NCBI GenBank assembly: GCA_963828015.1
Contig: CAWHCD010000005.1
Location: 186,001 to 250,000, forward strand
DNA from: CAVPUA01 sp963828015
GTDB lineage: Bacteria; Actinomycetota; Actinomycetes; Mycobacteriales; Jatrophihabitantaceae
Direction of reading: 5' to 3'
Length of the DNA: 64,000 nt
The position numbers were made by a program, and so were the translations under genes. Within the stretch, counting starts at the first letter, position 1. Each line of letters begins with the position of its first letter. The notes beneath the pieces were generated by a model that was given only the letters and a program-made list of their open reading frames with translations, searched no databases and was not told where the DNA came from. Shown one piece after another: positions 53,297-63,967 of this stretch.

Positions 53297-53745
53297 GGCT
53301 TACGTTGGCCCGCGACGACAGCGGCAGCGCGGTCATCGAGTTCATCTTCGTCGCTGTGATCGTCATGGTGCCGCTCATCTACCTGATCGTCAGCGTCGCG
53401 CAGATCGAGCGCAGCTCGCTAGCCGTCGGCCAGGCCGCCCGCGAGGCCGGACGGGCGTTCGCCACCGCCGATTCGACGGCCGACGCACTGCGTCGAGCTG
53501 ATGTCGCGGCCCGTCTCGCCCTGGAGGATCAGGGTCTGCAGGAGACCCCGCAGCTGAGCTTTCACACCGGCCCGGGGTGTTCGTCGGCCACGGTGCAGCC
53601 AGTCTTGCGGGCGGGTGCGCAGTACACGATCTGCGTGAGCCGTACCGCCGATCTGATCGGCGTGCCCTCGATCCTGGCCGGGCGCGGAGTACAGACCACG
53701 GGCGAGTTTGTCCTGCACGTGGACGACTTTCGGGGCGTTCAGTGA
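53293..53745 (+). CDS. Second TadE-like pseudopilin protein
   Basis: ATG 53293 overlaps the repaired stop of the upstream tadE-like gene. The 150-residue protein has a short basic start, the TadE membrane segment (DDSGSAVIEFIFVAVIVMVPLIYLIVSVAQIE), a helical region and an external part with two Cys (GPGCSSA, YTICVSR). Such minor pilin-like proteins help Tad pilus assembly. The stop overlaps the next GTG (GTGA). Confidence 0.85.
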   Translation: MRLTLARDDSGSAVIEFIFVAVIVMVPLIYLIVSVAQIERSSLAVGQAAREAGRAFATADSTADALRRADVAARLALEDQGLQETPQLSFHTGPGCSSATVQPVLRAGAQYTICVSRTADLIGVPSILAGRGVQTTGEFVLHVDDFRGVQ

Positions 53746-54167
53746 CAGCCCGCGACCAAGGCTCGACCATCCCGTTGATCCTCGGCTTCGTACTGATCTG
53801 CCTGCTGATGGTCGCCGGGTCGGTCGCGGCTGGTGATGCCTTCGTGCAGCAGGACAACCTCCAGAACATCTGTGACGGCGCCGCGGTGCAAGCGGCCGGC
53901 AGCGTCGACCTCGACGGGCAGCGACTCGATTCCTCAGCCAAGACCGCTTTGCCGCTGCACGACGTCCAGACTTCCGTGCGGGCCTACCTAGACCGAGATC
54001 CGGATCGGGCCGACATCGCGATCGCGGCGTCGCTGAGCCCGGACCTCACGGTGGTCACCGTGGACTGTCAGCGCCGAACGCGTATCGCTTTTGGCTCCTA
54101 CTTCGGTTTGGGCGAGGGAATCAACCATCACGTGCGGTCTTCGGCCCGCGCACCGGTCGCGGGCTGA
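53742..54167 (+). CDS. TadG-like Flp pilus assembly protein
   Basis: The 141-residue protein begins with RDQGSTIPLILGFVLICLLMVAGSVAAGDAFV, the membrane segment of the TadE/TadG-like family (pfam13400 type). It continues with NICDGAAVQAAGSVD, a conserved follow-on motif. The rest is an external domain. GTG 53742 overlaps the preceding stop. It is the last gene of the pilus cluster; no prepilin peptidase or TadZ gene is in the window. Confidence 0.85.
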   Translation: MTARDQGSTIPLILGFVLICLLMVAGSVAAGDAFVQQDNLQNICDGAAVQAAGSVDLDGQRLDSSAKTALPLHDVQTSVRAYLDRDPDRADIAIAASLSPDLTVVTVDCQRRTRIAFGSYFGLGEGINHHVRSSARAPVAG

Positions 54168-54170
54168 GCC

Positions 54171-55133
54171 TCAGCCGATCGTGATCGCGTCGAGGCGCTC
54201 GCGGAGGAAATCTGCCGCCACCACCGGCGGGTAGCTGTTGGGCGCCCCGATCGGCGGGCGCCAGGCGTCGATCACGGCGTCGTGGTTGGTCTCGTAGAAG
54301 TAGACGAGGGAGACCAGGTCCTCCTCGGGAGCGTCGGGCTGCGGCGGCAGCACCCGGTGCCGGTTGGACTTCCACCGATCACCGGACCAGCGGGCCAGCA
54401 GGTCGCCGGTGTTGATCGTGAACGCATCCGGGTGATACGGCGCGTCACGCCATCCGTCGGACTCGGTCCAGACCTGCAGGCCACCCTTGCCGCGTTCGCG
54501 GTCCAGGATCGTAACCGTGCCGAAGTCGGTGTGCGGGCCGATCCGGAACTGGCCGTCTTGCGGCGGACCGACGACCGCGACCGGCGGGTACCAGTTGACG
54601 TTCAGCGTGTAGGTCGAGTGGTCGGTATACGGGGCGAAGAAGTCCGGCGCCAGCCCGGCCGCGGCGGCGCAGATGACCAGCAGTTCATCGGCCAGGGTGC
54701 GCATGGCCTGCAGGTAGGCCGTCGTCGGCGTCTGCAGGTCGACCTCGTTCGGCCAGACGTTGGGCTGGAACCAGTACCCGTCGATCTCGGCGTCGCCGGT
54801 GGGCTGATCGGCGCCGCAGGCGTAGGACTCCTTGAGATCCGGTGGCGTCTCGGTGCCCTCGGCGTAGCCGTTCGCCTCGACGCCGGCCGGCAGCCAGCCG
54901 CGGCCTCCGACGGTGACGGCGTAGCGGCGCTTGACCGATTCGGGCTGGGCGAAGAAGGCCCGCCCGGCGGCTCGCATCTGCGCCCGTAGGTCCGGCGGCA
55001 CGCCGTGGCCGGTGACCAACAGGAAGCCGACGTCGCGTAGGGCCGCGTCGACCTCGGCCGCGACCTGCCGCCGGCCCTGCTCGGTACCAGCGAACCAGGG
55101 CGCGAGGTCGATGACCGGAACGGCGTCGCTCAT
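54171..55133 (-). CDS. 2-oxoglutarate/Fe(II) oxygenase, isopenicillin N synthase family
   Basis: The 320-residue enzyme has a DIOX_N start (VPVIDLAPWF, DVGFLLVTGHGVP) and the iron facial triad H201-x-D203 in PHTDFGTVTIL with H259 in SNRHRVLPP. It is a cytoplasmic non-haem iron oxygenase with unknown substrate. ATG 55133 has GGAGAG close upstream and TAAGAT eight bases upstream. It is convergent with the pilus operon, three bases from the last stop. Confidence 0.92.
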   Translation of the reverse strand: MSDAVPVIDLAPWFAGTEQGRRQVAAEVDAALRDVGFLLVTGHGVPPDLRAQMRAAGRAFFAQPESVKRRYAVTVGGRGWLPAGVEANGYAEGTETPPDLKESYACGADQPTGDAEIDGYWFQPNVWPNEVDLQTPTTAYLQAMRTLADELLVICAAAAGLAPDFFAPYTDHSTYTLNVNWYPPVAVVGPPQDGQFRIGPHTDFGTVTILDRERGKGGLQVWTESDGWRDAPYHPDAFTINTGDLLARWSGDRWKSNRHRVLPPQPDAPEEDLVSLVYFYETNHDAVIDAWRPPIGAPNSYPPVVAADFLRERLDAITIG

Positions 55134-55175
55134 GCTCTCCGATCTTAGTGCGGTCCCGGCGTAGGACTGATAGCC

Positions 55176-56012
55176 CTAGTTCGGCGCGGTGGCCCAGCGA
55201 ATGCCCCGCACCACGGTCGCCCCGCTCGCCCGCACCACGGTCGCCTCGGTGACGGGCAGGTACGGCAGCCGCAACGGCCAGCGGGCCCACCAGGGCAGCA
55301 GCCCGACCGCTGCCGCGGCAAGGGCGGCGTAGGGCGCGCGGGCGATCACCGGCAACGGGGGATTGAACAGCATGAAGCGGGCCGCCGAGCGCGCGTCGGC
55401 GGTGCCGGCCAGCTCGCGACGATAGCGCCCCAGCCGCGACCGCAGGTCGGCTTCGGTCGTCGGCGGGTCCAGCACGCCGAGCTTCGCGGCCACCAAGGCC
55501 GTGTCGAGCACGTAGCCGTCGCGCCCGGCCTGATCAAGGGGAGCGCGCCCATAGGTCTGGTACGCGGTGAGAAAACTGTCGATCTCGGCCAGGTGCACCC
55601 ATTCGAGCAGGTGTGGGTCGGTCGCCGCGTACGGTCGGCCGTCCTCAGCCAGCCCGGCGACGCCGGCGTGCACGGACCGAATGCGCTCGATGGCCTTCTC
55701 TGCGTCAGCGGCCGCGCCGAAGCTCGTCACGGCCAGGAAGTAACTGGTTCGCTGCAGCCGGCCCCACGGGTCGCCGCGGTAGCCCGAATGCCCGGCCACA
55801 CCCGCCATGGCCAGCGGGTGCAGCGACTGCAGTAGCAGCGCCCGGAGCCCGCCGACGAACATGGCCGCGTCGGCGTGCACGGTTCGGATCGGGCGGTCCT
55901 CGGCGAACCACCGCGCACCCGGCCGGGTGAAGATCTCCGGACGCCCCTGCGGGCGGCCGGCCACCTTCTCGAATACTTGGGCACCGATCCGCTGGCGGAC
56001 ATCGAGGGACAT
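55176..56012 (-). CDS. DUF2236 / MpaB-like oxygenase domain protein
   Basis: The 278-residue protein matches the DUF2236 (mpaB/latex-clearing protein-like) family: the early AMFVGGLRALLLQSLHPLAMAGVAGHSGY with the conserved His, then LEWVHLAEIDSFLTAY and further helices. Members are b-type haem oxygenases or their relatives. ATG 56012 is chosen because it starts the conserved region. It is divergent from prfB with a 52-bp gap. Confidence 0.88.
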   Translation of the reverse strand: MSLDVRQRIGAQVFEKVAGRPQGRPEIFTRPGARWFAEDRPIRTVHADAAMFVGGLRALLLQSLHPLAMAGVAGHSGYRGDPWGRLQRTSYFLAVTSFGAAADAEKAIERIRSVHAGVAGLAEDGRPYAATDPHLLEWVHLAEIDSFLTAYQTYGRAPLDQAGRDGYVLDTALVAAKLGVLDPPTTEADLRSRLGRYRRELAGTADARSAARFMLFNPPLPVIARAPYAALAAAAVGLLPWWARWPLRLPYLPVTEATVVRASGATVVRGIRWATAPN

Positions 56013-56050
56013 CGCTCCATCATGCGCCTGGCTCAGCGCTGACGCTCGCG

Positions 56051-56056
56051 TAGCCT
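56051..56056 (+). promoter_or_regulatory. Candidate -10 element for prfB
   Basis: TAGCCT ends eight bases before GTG 56065, compatible with a leaderless transcript. Confidence 0.4.
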
Positions 56057-56064
56057 GAGGTCTC

Positions 56065-57156
<1,092 letters not shown>

Positions 57157-57264
57157 GCGGTCGGCCAGCAAATCCGGGCCCTGCAGCCCGGCGGCGGGGT
57201 CTCGAGCCGGAGCGAATCCGGCGCGCGGAAGGCGCTCTCAGCCCGGACTCACGTCCGGATTGGG

Positions 57265-57270
57265 TAAACT
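57265..57270 (+). promoter_or_regulatory. Candidate -10 element for ftsE
   Basis: TAAACT ends eight bases before GTG 57279. No clear -35 element is present. It suggests that ftsEX has its own, probably leaderless, promoter. Confidence 0.45.
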
Positions 57271-57278
57271 CGCGTCCC

Positions 57279-57968
57279 GTGATCAGCCTCGAGAACGTGA
57301 GCAAGGTTTACCCAGCGGGTTCTCGGCCTGCGCTGGACGAGGTGTCGATCAACGTGGACAAGGGCGAGTTCGTGTTTCTCATCGGAGCATCGGGCTCGGG
57401 CAAGTCGACGATCCTGCGCCTGCTCATGCGCGAGGAGTTGGCCAACTCGGGCAAGATCACCGTCGACGGCCGCGACGTCGGCAAGCTGCGCGGCCGCAAG
57501 ATCCCCGACCTGCGCCGCAAGATGGGGTGTGTCTTCCAGGACTTCCGCCTGCTGCCCAAGATGAGCGTCTACGACAACGTCGCGTTCGCCCTCGAGGTGA
57601 TCAACAAGTCGCAGAAGTCCATCAAGCGCACGGTGCCCGAGGTGCTCGATCTGGTCGGGCTGGAGGGCAAGGCGCTGCGACTTCCGACCGAGCTGTCCGG
57701 TGGCGAGCAGCAGCGGGTCGCGATCGCGCGGGCCTTCGTCAACCGGCCGTTGGTCTTGCTGGCCGACGAGCCGACCGGAAACCTCGACCCGGACACCAGT
57801 CAGGGCATCATGGGGCTGCTGGAACGGATCAACCGCACCGGTACGACGGTGTTGATGGCGACCCACGACAACAACATCGTCGATGCGATGCGGCGCCGGG
57901 TGGTCGAACTCGAAGGCGGCAAGGTCGTGCGCGATCAAGCGCGCGGCGTATATGGGGTCGGCCGTTAA
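57279..57968 (+). CDS. ftsE: Cell division ATP-binding protein FtsE
   Basis: The 229-residue ABC ATPase has Walker A GASGSGKST (36-44), the Q-loop VFQDFRLLPKM, the signature LSGGEQQR, Walker B LVLLADEPTGNLD and the H-loop ATHDNNI. With FtsX it links peptidoglycan hydrolase activation to the divisome. GTG 57279 gives the typical N terminus VISLENVSKVYP. ftsX follows after 42 bases. Confidence 0.97.
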   Translation: MISLENVSKVYPAGSRPALDEVSINVDKGEFVFLIGASGSGKSTILRLLMREELANSGKITVDGRDVGKLRGRKIPDLRRKMGCVFQDFRLLPKMSVYDNVAFALEVINKSQKSIKRTVPEVLDLVGLEGKALRLPTELSGGEQQRVAIARAFVNRPLVLLADEPTGNLDPDTSQGIMGLLERINRTGTTVLMATHDNNIVDAMRRRVVELEGGKVVRDQARGVYGVGR

Positions 57969-58010
57969 GCCCCGCGGCGTACACGTTCCCGATCGGTCAG
58001 TGAGGACGTA

Positions 58011-58931
58011 ATGCGCGCCAGTTTTGTGATGTCCGGAGTAAGCGACGGACTGCGCCGGAATCTGCTGATGACGATTGCGCTCGTCCTCACGACGGCGGTA
58101 TCGCTGTCGTTCGTGGCCGCCGCGATCCTCACGAGCATGGAGATCAACCGGTTCGAGAGCAAATACAAAGAGAAACTCGTGGTGCAGGTCTATCTGTGCC
58201 AGGAGACCAGCGCCAAGTCCGCGGTCGCCAACACCTGTACCGGGGCGGTCACGCCCGCGCAGATAGCGGCACTGAAGGTGCAGTTCGCGGCCGACCCGAG
58301 CGTGACGTCGGTGGAGTTCGTCAGCGAGGCGCAGGCCTACGCGATCGGGCAGGCCACGCTGCCGCCCGCGGAGGCGAAGTTCCTGCAGCTGGGCGATCTA
58401 CCCGCCTCCTTTGCCGTGAAGCTCAAGGACATCAAGAGCGACTATTCGGCGTTCGAGGCGAAGTACCGCAACGCACCTGGGGTCTTCTCCGTCCAGAACG
58501 AGGATCCGAGCATCAAGACGATTCTCGAACTGTTCAACGGGGCGCTGATCGCGGCCATCATCGCCGCGGCAGTGATCCTGGCTTCGGCGATCATCCTGAT
58601 TGCGATCACCATCCAGGTCGCCGCGGCCCAGCGACGCAATGAAACCTCGATCATGCGACTCGTCGGAGCCTCACGCTGGATGACCCAGTTGCCGTTCCTG
58701 ATCGAGGCGATTATTGGTGCGGCGGTCGGCGGCATCCTTGCGATCGTCGCCGTGTGGGCCGGCAAGCACTACCTGCTCAACGTGTTGCTGAAGAACTCCG
58801 TCGACAACCAGGTCATCCCCAACCTCACAACCAACGACGTCCTGGTGGCCGGTGGCGCCGCCCTCATCGCCGGCATCGTGTTGGCCGCGGCCACCGCGTA
58901 TACGACGTTGCGCTTGTACGTCAGGCTGTAG
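58011..58931 (+). CDS. ftsX: Cell division membrane protein FtsX
   Basis: The 306-residue protein has the FtsX layout: a short cytoplasmic start (SFVMSGVSDGLRRNLLMTIALVLTTAVSLSF), one membrane helix, an external loop of about 120 residues, and three more helices at the C terminus with LVGASRWMTQLPFLIEAIIGA. It anchors FtsE and transmits conformational change to cell-wall hydrolases. smpB follows after two bases. Confidence 0.96.
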   Translation: MRASFVMSGVSDGLRRNLLMTIALVLTTAVSLSFVAAAILTSMEINRFESKYKEKLVVQVYLCQETSAKSAVANTCTGAVTPAQIAALKVQFAADPSVTSVEFVSEAQAYAIGQATLPPAEAKFLQLGDLPASFAVKLKDIKSDYSAFEAKYRNAPGVFSVQNEDPSIKTILELFNGALIAAIIAAAVILASAIILIAITIQVAAAQRRNETSIMRLVGASRWMTQLPFLIEAIIGAAVGGILAIVAVWAGKHYLLNVLLKNSVDNQVIPNLTTNDVLVAGGAALIAGIVLAAATAYTTLRLYVRL

Positions 58932-58933
58932 GT

Positions 58934-59431
58934 ATGACCGCCACTCGCGCATCGAGCAACCGCGAGACCGGGCGCAAGATGATCGCCCAGAATCGCAAGG
59001 CCCGCCACGACTACGCCATCCTCGACGTGTTCGAGTGCGGGGTCGTGTTGACCGGCACCGAGGTGAAGTCGTTGCGCCTGGGGCGGGCATCACTCGTCGA
59101 CGGGTTCGCCACGATCGACGACGGCGAGGTCTTCCTGCGCAACGTCCACATTCCGGAGTACACCGAAGGCAGCTGGACCAACCACGAGCCCCGCCGCACT
59201 CGCAAGCTCCTGCTCCACAAGGGCGAGATCCTGCGCCTGGTCGGTAAGACGAAGGAGAGCGGGCTGACCCTCGTCCCGCTGGCTCTCTATTTCTCCAGCG
59301 GCAAGGTGAAGGTCGAGATCGCGCTTGCCCGGGGTAAGCGAAGTTACGACAAGCGCCAGGATCTGGCCAAGCGCGATGCCGACCAGGAGGTCCGCCGGGC
59401 ACTGGGGCGCCGCAACAAGGGCATGGACTGA
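58934..59431 (+). CDS. smpB: SsrA-binding protein SmpB
   Basis: The 165-residue protein is SmpB: NRKARHDYAILDVFECGVVLTGTEVKSLR, then DGFATIDDGEVFLRNVHIPEY, and the basic C-terminal tail AKRDADQEVRRALGRRNKG that enters the empty decoding centre. It brings tmRNA to stalled ribosomes. Its RNA partner gene ssrA lies 1.6 kb downstream, as in many actinobacteria. Confidence 0.97.
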   Translation: MTATRASSNRETGRKMIAQNRKARHDYAILDVFECGVVLTGTEVKSLRLGRASLVDGFATIDDGEVFLRNVHIPEYTEGSWTNHEPRRTRKLLLHKGEILRLVGKTKESGLTLVPLALYFSSGKVKVEIALARGKRSYDKRQDLAKRDADQEVRRALGRRNKGMD

Positions 59432-59440
59432 CTCAGCGGG

Positions 59441-60917
59441 TCAGGACTTGGCGCGGAAGCGCTTCCCCGCCTTGCCGCGGGCGGCGTCTCGGGCCTGGGC
59501 CGCGCGATGGCGTTCATCGGCCACCAGCACGCCGTAGGTGAAGTTGTCCTCGCCCAGTTCGCGGGCCTGCACCGCCAGCCGGCGCAGGATCTCGGTGGCC
59601 ACCACGCTGTCCTGGAAGTCGCCGAGCAGGTCCTGCAACTTCTTGGCCTCGGCCACGGGCTTGCTGTCCTCGCCGATCGCGGCCTCAGCGGCGTAGCGCA
59701 CCTGCTTACCGGCTTTACGGGCGCCGTGCAGTTGCTCGTCGGTGCCCTTGGGTTGAGTCGCGTTCGCGAGCCGGGCGCCGAGCTTGCGTTCGGCGCGCTC
59801 CAGGGCGACCCGCAGAGTGCGGGCCGGCCGCCCGGCCGCGGCGGTGAACGGCGGGGCTTCGCGCCAGCGCACGGCGCCCTCGAGCAGCTTGGCGTACCGC
59901 TCGCCGGCCATCGCCTCGATGGCGTCGGCGCGCCGGGCGGCCTGCTCGCCGGCCAGCCGGGCATCGATGTCCTTGGCCACGTGGCCGATCACCAGCTCGG
60001 GGGGCAACTCCGCGATGGCCTGGGCGATGCGCTCGCGTAACACCTCGCGATCGCGAATCTCGCCCAGCAGCTCGGCGAACCACTTCAGCTCGGCCTCGAA
60101 CGCGACCGCCTGCTCCTCGTCGAACCACTCCTGGAAGGTCTTGAGCGTGCTGCGCATGCGTCGGCAGGCGACCCGGGTCCGGTGGATGGCCTCCATCGCC
60201 TGATCGGAGGCGGCGGCGTCATCGAGGATCGCGAAATGACCGGCCACCAGCGCGTCGGTCTGCTCGTCGAGGTAGTCCATCAGCATCGACCCGGCCGAGG
60301 TGTGCGGCGTTCCGACCCCCTCGTTGCCGATGCCCAGCAGCGCGCGGGCCAACTTGGAGCGGCTGGTCGATTCCACTGCGCCGGCCTTGGTCAGCGCGCG
60401 TACCCAGTTCGGCCAGCAGCGCCGCCATCCCGGTCGGCCCGAGTTCGACCTCGGCCTCGTGCCAGCGACGGGCCCGGATCTCGGCGCCGATGCTGATCGC
60501 CCGCACATCGTCACGAGCGATCTCGGCCCGCAGGCCCTGGTCGGCGTCGAGCAGGCGATAGCGGGTTCGAGTCGTCTCCAGGCGCACCGCCGGGGCGAGC
60601 GTCGTGACCGTGCAGGAACGGGCGCAACAGTTCGTAGAGGTCCTTCGGCACCTCGTCGTCGTCGCCGGCCGGCCAGTGCAGCTCGGTACGGAAGCCGTCG
60701 CCGGGGATCTTGAGCTGCCAGCCCGGTGTCGGCGCCGCCGGTCCGCCGCCGCAGGGTGAGCCGGAAGCGGAGCAGATCGTGGGCGCTCGTGTCCCAGTAG
60801 GAACTCTGGATCTCGACCGTATCGACCTCGATGGGGCCAAGTGACTTCAGATCGGGCACGACGAAAGTCGGGAGCGACGTCGAACTTCGTCTCGATCTCA
60901 CGTAGGGCCTCGGGCAC
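59441..60917 (-). pseudogene. CYTH-CHAD domain protein with about four frame changes
   Basis: GTG 60917 begins MPEALREIETKFDVAP, a CYTH start. Coding then moves between frames at roughly 60870, 60720, 60603 and 60407. The CYTH part is rebuilt by FVVPDLKSLGPIEVDTVEIQ, WQLKIPGDGFRTELHWPAG and APAVRLETTRTRYRLLDADQ. From about 60405 to 59441 the frame is clean and encodes a full CHAD domain (IHRTRVACRRMRSTLKTFQEW, HGARKAGKQVRYAAEA). Intact relatives bind or process polyphosphate. The changes cluster in the 5' third only. Confidence 0.82.
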
Positions 60918-60999
60918 GATGCCATTTCTACCGCTGAAGCGGTGAACTATCGGTAGGCTGTGGATGAACGTGGCCGACCGGTCGCGCTCATCCCATTGG

Positions 61000-61370
61000 G
61001 GGTGAACGGTCTCGACTCCGGACGTCGAGACAGGAGAAGCGGGCCGAGGACCGCATTGCTGACCTCGTTAAAAAAGCGATGCACACAAAATAAGCGCCGA
61101 CAACAGTCGCGCCGAGTTCGCTCTCGCTGCCTAAGTAGCGGAGCAACTCTGTCAGCCCGGGCAGGTCACCAGCCCGGTCGCTGGCATCATTTAGGTGACT
61201 TACCGCCCTCCCCGGTCGCGGAGGAGGACGGGACATCTCACAGCGACTGGGCCCGTCACACCAGCTTGTGCGCGTGACTGGTGGGGCCGAGTAGAGACAC
61301 AGCGCACTGCGCCCGGAGAAGTCCTGTTGAAGCGACGGAGGACGCGGGTTCGATTCCCGCCACCTCCACC
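61000..61370 (+). ncRNA. ssrA: Transfer-messenger RNA (tmRNA)
   Basis: The 5' end GGGGGTGAACGGTCTCGACT at 61000 pairs with CACCTCC at 61361-61367 to form the acceptor stem. The T arm GGGTTCGATTCCC precedes it. The tag reading frame at 61096-61134 encodes ADNSRAEFALAA followed by TAA. Trailing ACC is present, but the next base is G, so CCA is completed post-transcriptionally. With SmpB it rescues stalled ribosomes. Confidence 0.97.
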
Positions 61371-61405
61371 GAGGGGTGTTCACGGTTATAGGCCGTGGAT
61401 GCTCA

Positions 61406-61444
61406 CGAAAATGGTCTCGGCGCTTGGTGCTGGGGCCATTTTCG
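61406..61444 (+). terminator. Hairpin downstream of ssrA
   Basis: A 9-bp perfect stem, CGAAAATGG (61406-61414) with CCATTTTCG (61436-61444), lies 36 bases after the tmRNA 3' end. It is a plausible terminator for ssrA, though it could also belong to the transposon end. Confidence 0.5.
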
Positions 61445-61610
61445 GTTGTTGGGGGCGTGGCTGTCGTGGGGTCGCGCGGTCCGCGTTGACGCGGTTGGCT
61501 GCTGGTCGGCGGCGCGTCGAGCGTTGGCAGGCGCGCGTCGGCGGGCAGCGTTGAGCCGCTGTGGTGCTGAGTGAGGTGGGAGTCTCGGCGTGGACTGTGT
61601 CGGGTCTGAC

Positions 61611-63121
61611 TCAGTCCGGCGGCGGTGATGGTCCTCGGTCTGGTCGGCTGGCGTGGTGTCGGTCGCCGGGCTGGTTTGTGCTGTGTCGCTGCGTGCGCGG
61701 TGCTTGCGTCGGGGTCTGGTTGCCAGCGGCGGAGGAGTCGGAGGTTGGTGGCGGCGGCGTAGATGCCGAGCATGAGGGCTGGTTTTGGCGAGGCCCATGA
61801 CGCGGAAGGTGCCGCGGCGGAGGGCTTCGGTGGAGTGGCTTTTGATGTTGCCGAACCAGCCTTCGACGCGGGAGCGGCGGCTGAAGGCGGTGATCCAGGT
61901 GCGGCTGCCCCAGTAGTGGCGTTGGCGGGATTTGGGGTCGACGTCGCCGGGGACGGTGATGGTGCGTTGGGTGCAGCAGCGGGGTGGTTCGGCGGGCGGG
62001 TTGCTGACTTTGGGGGTGGTGAGCGGCTGCTGCAGGGAGGGTTTGTGGAGGGGGCAGCGGACTTTGCCGGAGCGGGCGGGGCATTCGTAGCGTTCTTTGC
62101 CGGTGGGGTCGGGGCCGGCGACGCGGCGGAAGGCGAACTGTTCGCGGCGGTCGATGTCGGTGACGAACTGGTCGAGGGCGGGGGAGTCGGCGAGCCGGTC
62201 GGGGCGTTTGATGATGTCGAAGGCGGCGGGGGTGGCGGGGCAGTGGGGGACGCCGGTGATGATGCGGGCGCCGTCGTGGCTGCCTTGGGGGCCGTATTGG
62301 GTGGCGTGCAGGTCGAGGACGGGGTCGATGCCGAGGGCGTAGAGGCTGGGTCCCCAGTTGGTTTTGTAGGTGTAGCCGCGGTCGGCGACGATCTCGCGGA
62401 CCGGCTCGCCCGTCGGTCGACGAGGTCGGTGAGGGTGGGCAGGACGGCGGTGACGCAGTTGGTGGAGGCGGGGACGACGACGATGCGTTCGGCGACGCAC
62501 GGGGTCGCGCTGGAGCGGGTCGCCGGTTTTGCCGACGCGGACGAGGGCGTGGAGCTCGTAGCCGAAGTAGGCCTCGGTCTTGCCGGACTTCGCGGTCTTG
62601 ACGCCCCAGTTGGCGTCGGGGTCGGCGGATTGGTCGGTGCGGCGTTTGCCGCGCGACCAGGACCAGACGCCGGTGCCGTCGATGGCGTAGGCGCCGCTGT
62701 CGTGGGCGCCGGCGGGCATGGTGGCGTCCAGAAGCCGGTCGAGGACATGCTGCAGCAGCGCGGCCCGGTCGCGCCGTCGGTCGCGTCGTCGAGCGGCGGT
62801 GGGGTCGAGCAGGTCGGTGACGCGGGTGAACAGCCGCCGGACCTGGGGGAGGGTGACGAGCCGGCCGGTGCGGCGGTCGCGGATGCCGAGCTCGAGTTGC
62901 TCGTTGCGGCCCAGGTCGTGGACGAGGAGGTCGTGGACGTCGGTGAGGCAGCTGGTCTTGGCGTGGTCGATGGCGAGTTTGATGCCGACCAGCAGGGCGC
63001 GGACGGTCAGTTGCCGGGGCCGGCCGCGGCTGGTGGGACGCAGCAGCGCTTCGAGCTCGGGCGCGACGCCGGAGCGGTCGACCCAGTCCATGGCTTGGCG
63101 GGTGTCGCCGTAGCGGATCAA
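61611..63121 (-). pseudogene. DDE-type transposase, frameshifted (limits approximate)
   Basis: The coding signal runs from about 63121 (IRYGDTRQAMDWVDRSGVAPELEALL) through the catalytic region (YAIDGTGVWSWSRGK, AYFGYELHALVRVGKTGDP, VREIVADRGYTYKTNWG, RVEGWFGNIKSHSTEALRRG). Two compensating changes put about 110 bases near 62410-62520 out of frame; the middle reads CVAERIVVVPASTNCVTAVL in another frame. A third change near 61785 moves the end to PALMLGIYAAATNLRLLRRW. The family resembles actinobacterial IS1182/IS4-like DDE enzymes, tentatively. Terminal inverted repeats were not identified. Confidence 0.75.
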
Positions 63122-63967
63122 CGCGCGGACTCCCGGCCAGAAATGCCGCGGCCGTCGTCGGCGGGGATCGGGTCGACGTAGGGGAGCAGGTCGCCGAGCG
63201 GACGGGCGGTCGCCAATCCGGCGGCGGGCAGCAGGATCGACAGCGGCGTTCGCAAGGTTGAGGTGGGTCGTCAGCCAGGTCGACCGCAGCCGACTCGCCA
63301 CCAACGGCGGCAGGGAGCGATCGCTGATCATGCGAGTCAAGCACCGACGCTGGTCACGTTGCGTCGACCGAGTAGCGACCCGCCGATCAGCTAGATGCTC
63401 GCCGCGGCCCACGACGGCCTGCTCGATCGAGCTCGGCGTAGCGATCCAGGACGACCACCTCGCGCGGACGCGATCCACCAGCGACTCGGACGACGACATG
63501 CCCGCCGTCTCGGCGGATGCCGCCGCCTCGGACCCAGGCCATGTCGCGCCCATCCAGACCCGCCCCGAGGCCGAGGGCGAGGACCGCTAGTAAGGACCGT
63601 CGTCGCGCGATCGTCGGCTGCAGTCGGCACAACTCTAAGTAGCGGGCGGCTTCCCAGGCTTGGTAGGGAGGCTTCAACGTCCGGTAGTTGATCGCGGCTG
63701 GCGGCGGCGCATTCGATCCGCGCGATGCGCCGGCTGATACGGCGCAATGCTGAGCGTCGAGTCGCCCGCGGTGCTCTCCGCCGCCCCCGGCATTCCAACG
63801 GCGATATAGCGTTCGATCCAATCGGGATCGGTGATCGCCGCCTCGAAGGCGGGAGCCCCTTCCGTATACGCCCAAACGGCGAACGCGACCGCGTGAGGGG
63901 CAGTCTTCTTCGCGACTGCCAGAGTGGGCGATGCTACGAGCACGCCGTTCACCACTGCGACTTTCAC
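63118..63967 (-). pseudogene. Decayed integrase-like (tyrosine-recombinase-related) gene
   Basis: Fragments in several frames rebuild an actinobacterial integrase-like protein: WIERYIAVGMPGAAEST, RRISRRIARIECAAAS, YRTLKPPYQAWEAARYLELC, RRSLLAVLALGLGAGLDGRDMAWVRG, RPREVVVLDRYAEL, ASRLRSTWLTTHLN and LLPAAGLATARPLGDLLPYV, ending at TGA 63118-63120. At least four frame changes are needed. It lies 1.75 kb downstream of the ssrA 3' end, a common integration site. The final bases 63968-64000 show no feature. Confidence 0.6.

Noticed and set aside
52879..53745. A single 288-residue two-TadE protein
   Set aside because: A one-base correction restores two genes with a typical ATGA overlap and a family-like end for the first.
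60988..62748. Long minus-strand frame running from the transposase through the whole tmRNA gene
   Set aside because: It is Pro/Thr/Ala-rich out-of-frame translation, includes the WRWRESNPRPPS artefact of tmRNA/tRNA ends, and overlaps a certain RNA gene.
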